DNA of 64,000 bases from Tillus elongatus (Eukaryota; Arthropoda; Insecta; Coleoptera; Cleridae). Below, in pieces: positions 31,535-42,239 of the stretch. The notes below the pieces were generated by a model. That model worked only from the letters and a program-made list of their open reading frames with translations. It was not told the DNA's origin and did no database searches. The DNA is taken from the NCBI GenBank assembly GCA_964006375.1, contig OZ023264.1:172830295-172894294 (forward strand). Reading direction: 5' to 3'. The position numbers and the translations under genes were made by a program. Each line of letters begins with the position of its first letter. Position 1 is the stretch's first letter.

Positions 31535-32522
31535 TACAGGGTGTTTTCTGAGTATGTGTAGAACATTAAGCGACGTACTCTCGAGAATATTACGAGATAA
31601 ACACGTACTACTTTTTAATTTAGAATGTTTTTAAGTTGCGCAAAGGGCAAGGTTTTCAGGATAGGAGGTCAAAATGCCCTCAGTCGTTGGTGACTGGCCA
31701 TAATTGTAGACATAGACCGACTTTAAAAAATATAGTACAAAAAAAATTGAGAAAAGAAAACCTCTTTAACCGACGTTAAAGATACAAATTACAAAAAATA
31801 TTATCATAATAGTAAATTTTCGTAAGAATATTACACTACTAATACGGCATCTTACTAAAAGTAAACCTTTTAATTTAATTAGACGCGAAGACCTGGTTTC
31901 AAGGTCCTAATACAAGCTCATTTGGAGAATTTTTCTCTTGTACTAACAATAAAATAACTAAACAATATCAGTAATAAAGCAGTCTCTAGTGTTGTGACTG
32001 TTATTATAGTTATTATAGGCTAGTTCTATTTTTATGTTAAATATTGACATACATCACGTAGATATTTTGAAAGCCTCATCCGTCATCTGTGTTTCATTTT
32101 ATTTTCAATTTGATAAATTTTTTGATGAAAACATCATATCATAACATAGCAACAGATATTTATTTGTAGTTGTCATGATTTCGTACTAATTAAATTTTGA
32201 TCTGTCTGAGAATGCTGTCAAGCAGCGAAACTAGTCACAGAAACGTTGAAGAACGTCCTGGAACATCTATAATTCATTAGGGCCTCTTGCTCCAGTTCAG
32301 TTAGCTTACGCGCTGGCTACGCCCTCCACCTACAGAAACGAAACCCAACAGTGAAGCAAGATAAGTAGTCTACAAGTCTGTATGTAGTATGTACCAGTTT
32401 CACCAAGTAAGTGCAGCAACAATCAATGAACTTTTCGGTTTCGAATCGTTTTTTTCCTAACCTCTAGCTGCTATAGTTAGCGAGATATGAATGTCGCCTA
32501 CCTTATGAATCACCCTGTATAT
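31535..32522. repeat. Possible TA-flanked MITE (ACAGGGTG ends)
   Basis: A left ACAGGGTGTTTTCTGAG and a right TGAATCACCCTGT could be the inverted ends of one element, but similarity fades after about 10 bp. It contains a dispersed-family fragment near 31815-31930. Confidence 0.35.
32202..32240 (+). ncRNA. Hammerhead-ribozyme-like motif (G8 changed)
   Basis: Stem I CTGT/ACAG, core CTGAGAA (needs CUGANGA, so G8 is A), stem II GCTG/CAGC, then GAAACTAGTC, giving a two-pair stem III (AC/GU, loop TA) and C17. All elements are in the right order and spacing. Confidence 0.5.
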
Positions 32523-32586
32523 CTCGGCTCGAATGTACTTTTGAAATATCTGTTTACCACTGTCACATATGTACGGCACAATTAGA

Positions 32587-32629
32587 ACCGTAGACCGGTT
32601 TCGCTCTAATTAGAACTCAGCAGTACGGC
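32587..32629 (-). ncRNA. Hammerhead ribozyme motif, tandem copy 1 (A6 changed)
   Basis: Minus strand: stem I GCCGTA/TACGGT, core CTGCTGA (A6 is C), stem II GTTCT/AGAGC, then GAAACCGGTC with a minimal stem III. The core change should abolish cleavage. Confidence 0.65.
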
Positions 32630-32907
32630 ATACTAATTGTAGCAAAAATACACATATAAACTAAAACGGCTATGGTAGCCAGCCTTCCAACACTAAGTGA
32701 GTGGTAAGACACGAAGCAACGTGCCACCGCCTAGTTGCGGAACCAAGTAGTATGTTGTCACACCAGCTCCAAATAACACAAAGTGTTAAAAAATAGAGAC
32801 TGTATACAACCAACTAACAATTTAGTAAATTGTCAGCCCTGGCCCTAATTCTACCCTAAAATGGGGACAAAGTATGTAAGGCTAGATGCATTCTCGCCAC
32901 AATTAGA

Positions 32908-32950
32908 ACCGTAGACCGGTTTCGCTCTAATTAGAGCTCGTCAGTACGGC
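32908..32950 (-). ncRNA. Hammerhead ribozyme motif, tandem copy 2 (intact core)
   Basis: Minus strand: stem I GCCGTA/TACGGT (6 pairs including a terminal G-U), perfect core CTGACGA, stem II GCTCT-AATT-AGAGC (5 pairs), GAAA, stem III AC/GT around CG, and C17 before the predicted cleavage point. Every conserved hammerhead position is met. Very short stem III hammerheads of this type are known in Penelope elements and animal satellites and often work as dimers, which a tandem array would provide. Confidence 0.8.
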
Positions 32951-33430
32951 ATACTAATTGTAGCAAAAATACACCTATAAAGTAATACGGCTATGGTAGC
33001 CAGCCTTCCAACACTAAGTGAGTGATAAGACACGACGCAACGTGCCGCCACCTAGTTGCGGAACCAAGTAGTATGTTGTCACGCCAGCTCCAAATAACAA
33101 AATTGTGGTGAAAATCCATCTAGCCTTACCTACTTTGTCCCTATATTAGCGTAGGAATGGGCAAGGGCTGACAATATACTAAAATGTTAGTTGGTTGTAT
33201 ACATTCTCTATTTTTTAACACTTTGTGTTATTTTAAGCTGGTGTGACAACATATTACTTGGTTCCGCAACTAGGTGGCGGCACAATGCTTCGTGTCTTAC
33301 CACTCATTTAGCACTCTCACATATGTTGGATGAGGTACTATCAAGGCATGCTTGTTTGTTCGTGGCCGCTAAAAAAGTCATCACAAAATGACCAAACCCC
33401 TAAAGACAAGTTTAATATCGAATTGGTATA

Positions 33431-35496
33431 CAGTGTGGAACAGCCAAATGGAATAAATTCGATAACGGATAAATGAGGGCGTGTTGGGAAAAACGCTTGG
33501 ACACGTCGATTTGTATTTTTAACTGCGCATCTTTTTCAAGAAAAAAAAATTATATAGGGTGCGTCATGTGACAGTGGCCAATACCAACTTTCTTATTTTA
33601 AATACAAGCCCCTGTATATTATTAATTTTTTGGATTCTTCAGAAAATTCTAGACATAATTCATGTACAATGTCCTATACCTATCTTCAACTGTTTCGGAA
33701 ATATTAAGTATTTTCAGATTTATTACAAAAATTAACATTAAAAATAGAAAATTATTTTATTTCACAAATTCGCTACATTGCATTCAATACTTATTTCCCA
33801 TTCAGCTCTTGATAATGAGAAAGTAAACAAAAACCATTCCTGCGTTTCTTTTTACTGATATGAAATGAAACAAAAACAAAAACAGTTTTCTTTCTGTTCG
33901 TATAAAACTCGTAGCCTTAGCAACTTGTTGTCTGCCTGCATGACAGTAGTGATTAGTGTCAGTGCTATTGTCGTTTGAATTTCGTTAACTGTACGTAATA
34001 ATATCAGAAAAATGGTTCATTTAACAGAAATGCACAAAATAACCATTCTACAAATGATTGGTTATGGAGATAACACACGGACACAGATGGAAGTGTCTCG
34101 CTTATTTCACGAAAAATTTCCAAATTTGCCGCCTGTATCCCAAGGAACAATTAGCAAAATAGAAAAGCAGTTTCGCGAGCTTGGTCATGTGAGACAGATA
34201 AAAAAAGTAGCTGCCAATGCAGTAAGTGGTGATACGAAATTGGATATTACGCTTGAGTTTCAAGAAAACCCACATACTTCTGGTCGACAAGCAGCCCAAC
34301 TATTCAACGTTAGCCATACAGCAATTTTTCGAACATTAAAGGAAAGTAATATGCATCCCTATAAAATGATACCAACTCAGGAGCTCATGGAGGACGATTT
34401 CGATAGGAGAACGTATTTTTGTGAACAAATGATGGCAATGTTAGATAACAATGTGATCCAATTAGAAGATGTTTTGTTTTCTGATGAGAGCACATTTACA
34501 CTTCACGGTCATGTTAATCGTCAAAATTGCCGCTATTGGTCTAATGAGAATCCTCATTGGATGAGAGAGGAACATACGCAATATCCTGAAAAAGTTAATG
34601 TTTGGGCAGGAATTGTTGGAAATCATATCGTAGGTCCCTTTTTCATTGATGGCAACTTGAATGGGGATAAATATTTAGAACTGCTCCAAAATAATGTCGT
34701 GCCAACTTTGACAAACTTATATCCAGATCCAGCAAACCCACAAGTTCCTGCCAATAAAATATGGTTTCAGCAAGATGGAGCACCGCCCCATTACCAAATC
34801 AATGTCCGGCAGTACCTGAACCAAATTTTTCCAAATCGGTGGATAGGGAGGCGCGGATCGATAGAATGGCCAGCACGATCTCCTGATCTGTCGCTATTAG
34901 ACTACTTTTTGTGGGGATATGTCAAAAGTATTGTATACAAAACTAAGCCCCTCAACTTAGATGACTTAAAAAGACGAATCACGCTTGCGATTAGATCAGT
35001 CACGCCTGAGATGTTGAGTAATGTTAGAAGACATTTCTATACCAGATTAGCATGTTGCCAAGATGTTCGTGGCGAGCATTTTGAACATTTACTACATTGA
35101 CATTAATTTTTTTTGTTTTTTTAAATTATTAAGAAATAATCAGTATTTCTTATTAGAATTTGTGAAATAAAATAATTTTCTATTTTTAATGTTAATTTTT
35201 GTAATAAATCTGAAAATACTTAATATTTCCGAAACAGTTGAAGATAGGTATAGGACATTGTACATGAATTATGTCTAGAATTTTCTGAAGAATCCAAAAA
35301 ATTATTAATATACAGGGGCTTGTATTTAAAATAAGAAAGTTGGTATTGGCCACTGTCACATGACGCACCCTATATAATTTTTTTTTCTTGAAAAAGATGC
35401 GCAGTTAAAAATACAAATCGACGTGTCCAAGCGTTTTTCCCAACACGTCCTCATTTATCCGTTATCGAATTTATTCCATTTGGCTGTTCCACACTG
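33431..35496 (+). mobile_element. DD41D mariner-type transposon, apparently complete
   Basis: 2,066 bp, bounded by TA. The ends CAGTGTGGAACAGCC... and its inverse continue as inverted repeats for about 345 bp each (33431-33775 and 35152-35496) with only an occasional mismatch (for example near 33479/35448). It encodes one intact transposase. Confidence 0.92.
34012..35100 (+). CDS. Mariner-like transposase, DD41D type
   Basis: 362 residues with no stop. The N-terminus has the GYGDNTRTQMEVSRLF helix-turn-helix (DUF4817-like) of this group and a second helical domain near 75-110. Catalytic residues by count are D158 (LFSDEST), D255 (FQQDGAPPHY) and D297 (SPDLSLLDYF), so the spacing of the last two is 41, the rosa-like DD41D class. 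The ATG at 34012 follows the 345-bp inverted repeat and a short leader. The length fits a full transposase. Intact frame plus near-identical inverted repeats point to a recent insertion. Confidence 0.93.
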   Translation: MVHLTEMHKITILQMIGYGDNTRTQMEVSRLFHEKFPNLPPVSQGTISKIEKQFRELGHVRQIKKVAANAVSGDTKLDITLEFQENPHTSGRQAAQLFNVSHTAIFRTLKESNMHPYKMIPTQELMEDDFDRRTYFCEQMMAMLDNNVIQLEDVLFSDESTFTLHGHVNRQNCRYWSNENPHWMREEHTQYPEKVNVWAGIVGNHIVGPFFIDGNLNGDKYLELLQNNVVPTLTNLYPDPANPQVPANKIWFQQDGAPPHYQINVRQYLNQIFPNRWIGRRGSIEWPARSPDLSLLDYFLWGYVKSIVYKTKPLNLDDLKRRITLAIRSVTPEMLSNVRRHFYTRLACCQDVRGEHFEHLLH

Positions 35497-36226
35497 TATA
35501 TTGGCTCTGTTTGATTAAATATAAACCGATCGCCAAAGCTTTGTTTGAGTTACATAATTTTATATTATACTAAACTGGACTTAATGGGTTTCTATTTAAT
35601 TGCCATTTAATAATATAAAGTGATTAGTTATGTACGACAATAGCTACTTAGTTATCAAGCGGTAGATAACTAGGAATATATGAAAGCAGTCATAAACTTG
35701 TTTGATGCGAAATTTCCCAGAATTATTTTATTATTGATAAATACTTAGTGATAAATTATGTACAAGTGGTGAAGTCACATAGTCAGTGTATGGGAAAATC
35801 TATTCTCCTTTATATTATGCATTGTAGATGACAAAGAAAATAATTGTATACCATTTTGTAATAGTATTATAGAATTTATACATAAACCTATTTGTTCTTT
35901 TTATTGTTAGCTAAAAATTTTAACCAAAGCCTGGAAAATCATTTTTTGTTTGTTTTTTCACAAGCATTACGATCTATTAGCATTAAACCTAGATACATTG
36001 TAACAACATTTTCGACAGAGTTTAACTCCATTAGGTTTCCTGGGGCAATTCAAAAATTTCTAGACGCTACATGTGCGTTATCCTAGTGAATTTTGATTGG
36101 AATTTAATAGTCTTATAAAGGAATATTACTAAAATGAATGCTTTCAATTTAAACAGAGCGCTCGAAGATCGGTTGTAAAGGTCCTAATGCACGCTCATTT
36201 TAAAAATTTGTGATACCAACAAAAAA
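35497..36226. other. No gene seen
   Basis: AT-rich sequence. The short plus frame at 35892-36086 is unsupported. Confidence 0.5.
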
Positions 36227-37026
36227 GTTCTATACGCAGCAAGTGCGTTATGGTAGTGAATTTTTATTAAATCATTCAAATTTGAATAACTCAATTTTGT
36301 GTACACTTAGACAGTTGAATTTTGGTACGTCGCAAGGCCTTTCTCAAGGCAATATATTTGCTGAATTTTTTTAAAATATCTTTGTAATTTTTGAAGAAAA
36401 AAATTATTTTCGAAAAAAAAACTCAAAATTTAAATAACTCAATTTTCTATAAACTTAGAAAGTTGAGTTTTGGTACGTAGTAAGGTCTTCCCCAAGGATA
36501 TATATGTACCAAATTTCATTAAAATGGACTTGTAATTTTCGGAGAAAAATTTTTTTTCGAAAGAAAACTCATAATTTTTTCGGAAAACCTTGTTCCATTT
36601 TCTTCGCTAACGAGCTCGTCCAAGCCATTAATAAAATAAAGGCACTTGCCAAGTTTCATCTAAATCGGTTAGTTATTTTTTGAGTTTTTGGAATGGGATG
36701 CTATTTCCATGGTCATTTCGAGAGCTTTGATAACTGCTACTGTTTCTGCCGTATATATGCTGGTTTCTTTGTGTAGCTTAAAAACGAAACTGGATGTCGT
36801 CGATTCGCAGTATATACTACACCTACGGAATCAGATGATTTGGATCCATCGGTAAATATTAGGGCAGATTCTGGAAACTTCTGGATATTTTCACGGTAAT
36901 AGCTTTAAACATCTATGTCTTCACTATGGCAATCTGGTAAAACAACAATTGGATTCCATAGTAAAATTTCATATGACAACGTAAACACTTCTGAATCGTA
37001 CAATATGGTTGGCGTTACTATTGTGG

Positions 37027-37125
<99 letters not shown>

Positions 37126-37200
37126 CATAGTGAAATTTAAACGGATCTTGGATCTGAGTTCTAGGGGTCCTAATTCGCGCTCTTAATGAAACTTTACAAG
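36227..37200. repeat. Dispersed repeat copy with (TA)n, interrupted by a LINE fragment
   Basis: Starts with TATACGCAGCAAGTGCGTTA, continues with two internal 'aataactcaattt...' sub-repeats to about 36690. The family resumes at (TA)n (37029-37120) and the outer block 'ggatctgagttctaggggtcc'. The interval between carries the RNase H fragment. Confidence 0.7.
36700..37025 (-). pseudogene. LINE RNase H domain fragment
   Basis: Minus strand: YRENIQKFPESALIFTDGSKSSDSV in part (first catalytic Asp in TDGS), then after a frameshift KLHKETSIYTAETVAVIKALE, with the Glu of the AE-x-x-A helix. This is the RNase H domain of an R1/I/Jockey-group LINE. The frame has stops. The ends coincide with the family AT tract. 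Confidence 0.65.
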
Positions 37201-37904
37201 CAAACTATAAAAATCCTTCGGAAATTAAAACTTTCTTTATGAAAATTCACCGAAAACTGTTTCTTTAAATTTGATGCAATGATGATGACAGTGTAAGCTA
37301 TTTTTAACAATGTACTTATTTTGTTGACAGAGTTGAGGGGTCCAAATGTAAATTTACTGATATCAATATGCTGTGGCTTAACCAAGAAGCAAATATCTAC
37401 GACCATCGACTTTTTTTAGTGAAGAATCACGATCGCTGCTCATCCCATGCTATTACGAGAACATATAAGGTAACATAAATTTCTCCAACCAATAAATGTA
37501 GAACAGATTTACTCACCGTTGAAACTACAAATCCTCCATCTACTTTAGCACGTTAAAGAGTAACACATGCGATGTTTTCTTTTTGTACGTACACATTCTT
37601 CTTAATCCCCGTGTAGTTTATTCGTCTAGGCAAATAAATTCGCCTATACTACTGGATAAACGAATAGTGGATTTAAAAGTTATAGCGGTCTTTAGTGCAT
37701 CAGCTGTTAAAAGCTCTTGTACATTATTCGTTCAAATAAGAAATGATGGTATTACCACGGTGGTGTGGTTAGCACCGTAATTTACAAACACCTTTTTAGT
37801 AAATCGATAATATACCAAGTATAATTTATACACAGGATGTTTGGTAAGTGATCCACCAATATGTGTCTGTGTGTGTGTGTGAGTGCGTGTGTTTTTTATT
37901 TTAT

Positions 37905-38485
37905 TTTGTTTCAACAACACACCACGAGGGCTCACAGCCTAAATACTATCATACCGTGGGTATCGACAAGGAGAAAAGAGGCAACTTGTTAATTCTGAAC
38001 TTGAAGGTTTGGAGGTTCGGATGAGAAGGAAAAACATGTGCCGGCAAGGAAATCCACAACTTGGAAGTCCTCGGGACAAAAGAGCGGGCACCACAAGATG
38101 TTATAGGTCTGGTGACCTGGACAGTAAAAGGGTACATTCACTCTGTTCCCCTGGTAGATCTGTTGGGGGCAGCAGGTGGAGGAACTATGGTAGAAAGCTC
38201 CTCTAAGCAGTGCCCGTGTAGATATCTGTAAAAAAGAGAGTTCACCAACGGCACGTCGATGCGCAAGGGATGGCAGCCTTTGGGTGAGGGTAGCGTCACC
38301 GATGACACGTATAGCTCTCTGTTGAATGGAGTCCAGGACAGCGAGCGTAGAAGCGGCAGCGACACCCCATATGTGGGCGCAGTATTCGAGATTTGGCCTT
38401 ATTTGTGAAGTATATAGGGTATAGAGATTAGCTGGTAAAACCTATTTGTCAGCCCGGAAGAAGAAACCTTATTTCTTAGCAGCCG
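37905..38485 (-). pseudogene. LINE copy 2, 3' segment
   Basis: Minus strand: post-RT region ANLYTLYTSQIRPNLEYCAHIWG, RELYVSSVTLPSPKGCHPLR and VPRTSKLWISLPAHVFPS, ending in a short 3' UTR with an A-rich AAATAAAATAAAAAA tail at 37890-37915. It is homologous to 22815-23200 but keeps the C-terminus that copy 1 has lost. It begins inside the KK-GF-FRA segment, exactly where the plus-strand segment next door ends. Confidence 0.8.
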
Positions 38486-38489
38486 CATT

Positions 38490-39690
38490 ATTTCTGAGGC
38501 AAAAAACTCGTTTAATAACCACATCAAAAACAAAATACTCTTAAGCTTAAGCGGCAGCAAACACTTCTGGACTCTTGCTAAATCTATTAGGAATAATTTC
38601 TGCAAGAGCACGTTCCCACCGCTAGTCTAAGGAGATGAAATTGTTTCTACCGCCCTGGGCAAGGCTGAACTTTTCGCCTCGTTGTTTGCCGGCAATTGTA
38701 CTATCTGCGCTTGACGAGATTGTTCTCAAAGAATGCGCACCAGAACTTGCTCCTGTCCTGACTCGTCTGTTTCAGACATTTTACAATAGAGGCATATTCC
38801 CTAGTAACTAGAAAACTGCTCGAGTAAAATCCGTCCGCAAGAAAGGATCCAAAGTGTTTCCTAGCAACTACAGACCTATTTCTCTGCTTTCAGTCGTCTC
38901 TGATGGAAAAGTATATAAACATCGAATTACTTTTTTGTTTTAAACACAGTCTAATCCACGACAGGCAGCATGGATTCCGTCAGCGCCGATTAACTGCCGA
39001 CCTCTTTGCCTTTGTCACCCGTTCTTGGAGCAAGTCTATGAAACTACACGGTGAATCCCAGATTGTCGCTCTAGACATAGTTAAAGCATTCGACCAGGTC
39101 TGGCACGCAGCGCTGCTTAATAAACTTCCGGCCTATGGCCTACCACCAAAACTCTGTACCTGGACAGCAAATTTGCGCTCCAACCGGAGCATTTCTGTTG
39201 TCTTGGATGGCCATTCCTCCAAACTGTATCAAATTAATGCAGGAGTTTTTCAAGGTTCTGCTTTAGCCCCTACTTTGTTTCTTCTCCACATCAATGACTT
39301 CCTCTCTAGCACATCCAACCCAGTTCACAGTTACGCGGACGACAGCACCCTCCACTCAAATATACAATATTCTAAGCATGTCTCTTTAGCCCAATTAGAT
39401 AAAGATCACAGACTCATGGAGGATTATGTCTCTGTAGACCTCCAAAAAATATTAGACTGGGGAAGTAGAAATCTTGTACAATTCAACCTTGATTTCTTTC
39501 TCATAAGAGGTACACCAGCCCTAGACCCATCAAAATAAACAACCAAGCTATTCAAAGTAATGAGTCATTTTCACTTGTTGGCATTTCTGTGGATCGAAAT
39601 CTCAATTGGCACCAACATGTCACATCAATTGCAAAAGCGGCTGCTAAAAAATTAGGTTTCCTATTCCGGGCTTGCAAATTTGTAACACAT
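38490..39690 (+). pseudogene. LINE copy 2, inverted 5' segment with RT
   Basis: Plus strand: pre-RT residues, LAPVLTRLFQTFYNRGIFPS, NYRPISLLSV, QHGFRQRRLTADLFAFVT, IVALDIVKAFDQVWHAALL, INAGVFQGSALAPTLFL and HSYADDSTLHSN (RT catalytic box), then NLNWHQHVTSIAK and a stop of homology at FLFRACK. Frameshifts and stops are present, with the longest open stretch at 38903-39538. Orientation is opposite to the 3' segment, the arrangement produced by twin priming. Jockey-like by RT pattern. Confidence 0.82.
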
Positions 39691-39925
39691 TTTTTTTTAA
39701 AAGACTTGCAGTACTTACATATATCTCTATTATCAAACTATAATTTTCTAGCTCCACAGAAAATAGAAACTTATTCAAATAATCGCTAACTGGGATCTCT
39801 AAAACCGGTCTCCCAGGTCCATTTTAATTTAAAGAATTAGTTTTTTTTTAATACATTACTAATAGTGTACAATTCTTATGAAAATTCACTACAATTATGC
39901 ACTTGCTGCGTTCCGAACATTTTTT
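39685..39925. repeat. Dispersed repeat fragment (subfamily shared with 46100-46340)
   Basis: The segment 'acttgcagtacttacat ... gggatctctaaaacc ... tactaatagtgtacaattct' ending in CACTTGCTGCGTTCC is repeated in the same orientation at 46100-46340. Confidence 0.65.
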
Positions 39926-41518
39926 AGTGTATAGTTTGCGTATATAAATAGGATAGTTGTGCCCATTGTTATGTCTTTGACGAAGTGATTAAACAAGACG
40001 AATAACAGAACTACTAATTATTTATTGCTACAACTAACATAAATAACGATTCGTGAACTAGTGAATATAACGTAAATTAAATATGTAATTTTAAATGATT
40101 ATGTACGTTTGTAAAACAATGAGCTGCACTTCCACAACACAACCTTCGTAGGTACCACATTCTATCCTCCTTTTATTCTCCAATGTTGCCGGCTGAAAAG
40201 TCTTATTTCAAACTGGTGACATATGTAACACCCATACAGTTAGTTTAGCGACAGTTACTGATGAAGACAACTTCTTTGTCGAAATACGAATCTAGTACAT
40301 AACTTTGTGTTGCTATTATTATTATCATTATTATTATTATTATTATTATTTTGGATGAGTCTGCTTTTTGGTGAGTTTTCAGCCACAGTGTCCAATCTCA
40401 GTGTTAATGAAATACTAAATCAGAGAAACAGGCAAAAGGGTGGGTAGTAATAGTAACTCTCAATGCCAGGTGGCAGATGTGGATATTTAACGTTAATTCC
40501 TTCCGGTAGGCAGCATTTAAAAATTTTTGGATAACGCTAGTAAACTAATTTTTTAATACTAAAAAGTAAATATCTACATCGGTAACTAATTATTACCACT
40601 CAGCAAACTTAGTACTCGCTGATAGAGAACATTTTAGATCCGACTAACCTATTCAGCTATTGTTCAAAACGGGAGAACAGAGCGATAATTTTCTAACGCC
40701 TACTGTATACTTTTTGCTACAAAGTTAATCAATTTGTTTACTGAAGTCGGCTATAGGCATTCACAAGAAACGCTATTATACAGCGATTAATTCGAATAAG
40801 CAAATAAAACTATATAGCTAGAAACCAACTACCAGCAAACAATTTACAATGCTTATAGCAGCAAACTGTTTTCATCGACTTTTCCAATTAATTGGAATTA
40901 TTGTGAAGGAAACTTTTCAGTTGGTAATTTTCCTACTCATTTTCCACTCAGTGACAAGTGATATAATTTACCATGAAACTTGGCGTAAACTTGGAAACTT
41001 TTAATTGACTACCTGTTATTGGGCTGAAAACATCGGCCAAGCTAACTGATACTAACAATGAAAGCAGAAGAGCACAACTCCAGATTAGTGGGAGCAGCCC
41101 ACTGAACTTTTTCAGATATGAAACTTTGATTGACGAGCTTCTGTTTGTTTTGTTTTCTTTTATGTGTGCACGAGAGTATAAGAAAAACTTGTTTTCCTAA
41201 AGTGAACACATGGATTATTTCTCAACCAGTCAATCACAAAACTTTGTCGGAAACATACGAAGTGTCATCACACATTTCTGTTCGTATTTCCTGACGTATC
41301 TAAATTATATTTTAAATCAAGTAAGCAAGTCACATGCAATTAGTACAGAAATTCAGCGTATGTATAGAAAATACTTTCACAGTACATTTATTTAAAATAT
41401 ACTAAGCTTACACAAATATCATTACAGCCGTCGTCACAGTCTCAATGCGACGACAAGGCGAACTACCAGCACAACTATGCATCTCTAGCAGTTATCAGTT
41501 CATTGGAGCTTCGCTTTT
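39926..41518. other. Mostly unannotated; one hammerhead-like motif
   Basis: No supported gene. The short frame at 41210-41395 is not recognised. A hammerhead-like motif is listed separately, and a short ATT-rich tract follows it (40309-40350). Confidence 0.5.
40252..40298 (+). ncRNA. Hammerhead-ribozyme-like motif
   Basis: Perfect core CTGATGA, one extra A, stem II GACAA/TTGTC (5 pairs, loop CTTCT), GAAA, weak stem III (AT/AT with loop ACGA), and C17. Stem I is GTTA/TAGT with two G-U pairs. The core is intact; the weak stems I and III lower confidence. Confidence 0.55.
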
Positions 41519-41519
41519 A

Positions 41520-41615
<96 letters not shown>
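41519..41615. repeat. (ATT)n microsatellite
   Basis: About 97 bp of ATT repeats; the poly-Ile reading frame across it is not a gene. Confidence 0.97.
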
Positions 41616-41618
<3 letters not shown>

Positions 41619-41688
41619 AATACAAAACAATAAGAGTAACAATATAAATCGAATTACAGCTAATTCGCATACTAGGAAAAAGAAAAAC

Positions 41689-42180
41689 GTCTGGACGCAG
41701 CAAGTGCGTTATGGAAGTGAATTTTCATAAAATTGTTTTTAATAGCAAATGTGTCTCTCTAATGCAAGCAGGCATCAATATGGTTACCGTCGTAGCCTAT
41801 GTACTAGAAAGAATGTACCACATTTTATCAAAATAACATATTGTTTGAAAACGTACAAAAATTTTTCGACAATAAACTTAAAACGTTTCCGAGAAAACTG
41901 GTTTTATAGCCAACAACATTAGATTAATAGCATATTGAGTTATTGAAATTTTAAGCATTTAATAAAAATTCGCTACCAAAACACACTGACTGCGCTTCGA
42001 TTTTTTTCTTACAAACATGCCTCATATTTCGATAAAAAATGCAAAAATCCAATAATATAATGGTGTTCGAAAAAAATAATTTCAGGTATCACCAACGACT
42101 TATGGGCCACCCTGTGATTGTCAAAATAATTTTAGAAGATGCAGCTCAAGATATCCAATAATTAACGTATACATTTTTTT
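41689..42180. repeat. Dispersed repeat copy without AT tract
   Basis: Begins TCTGGACGCAGCAAGTGCG, reaches the inverted inner end (CGCTACCAAAACACACTG) near 41990, then the 'accaacgacttatgggccaccctgtgat' block. Confidence 0.7.
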
Positions 42181-42239
42181 CTCGTATCTTGTATAATAAC
42201 AAGGTATTAAACTAACACTAGTATTAAACTAACACACTA

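Larger units (their letters stand above)
32577..33320. repeat. Hammerhead-bearing repeat cluster: direct tandem plus inverted arm
   Basis: A block of about 205 bp at 32577-32782 is repeated directly at 32901-33095 (321-bp offset). The spacer after the first block plus its 3' part is repeated inverted at 33105-33315. A homologous diverged single copy lies at 46345-46550. The layout resembles non-autonomous Penelope or retrozyme-type repeats. No ORF. Confidence 0.8.

Noticed and set aside
41445..41633. Poly-isoleucine frame
   Set aside because: It is the (ATT)n microsatellite.
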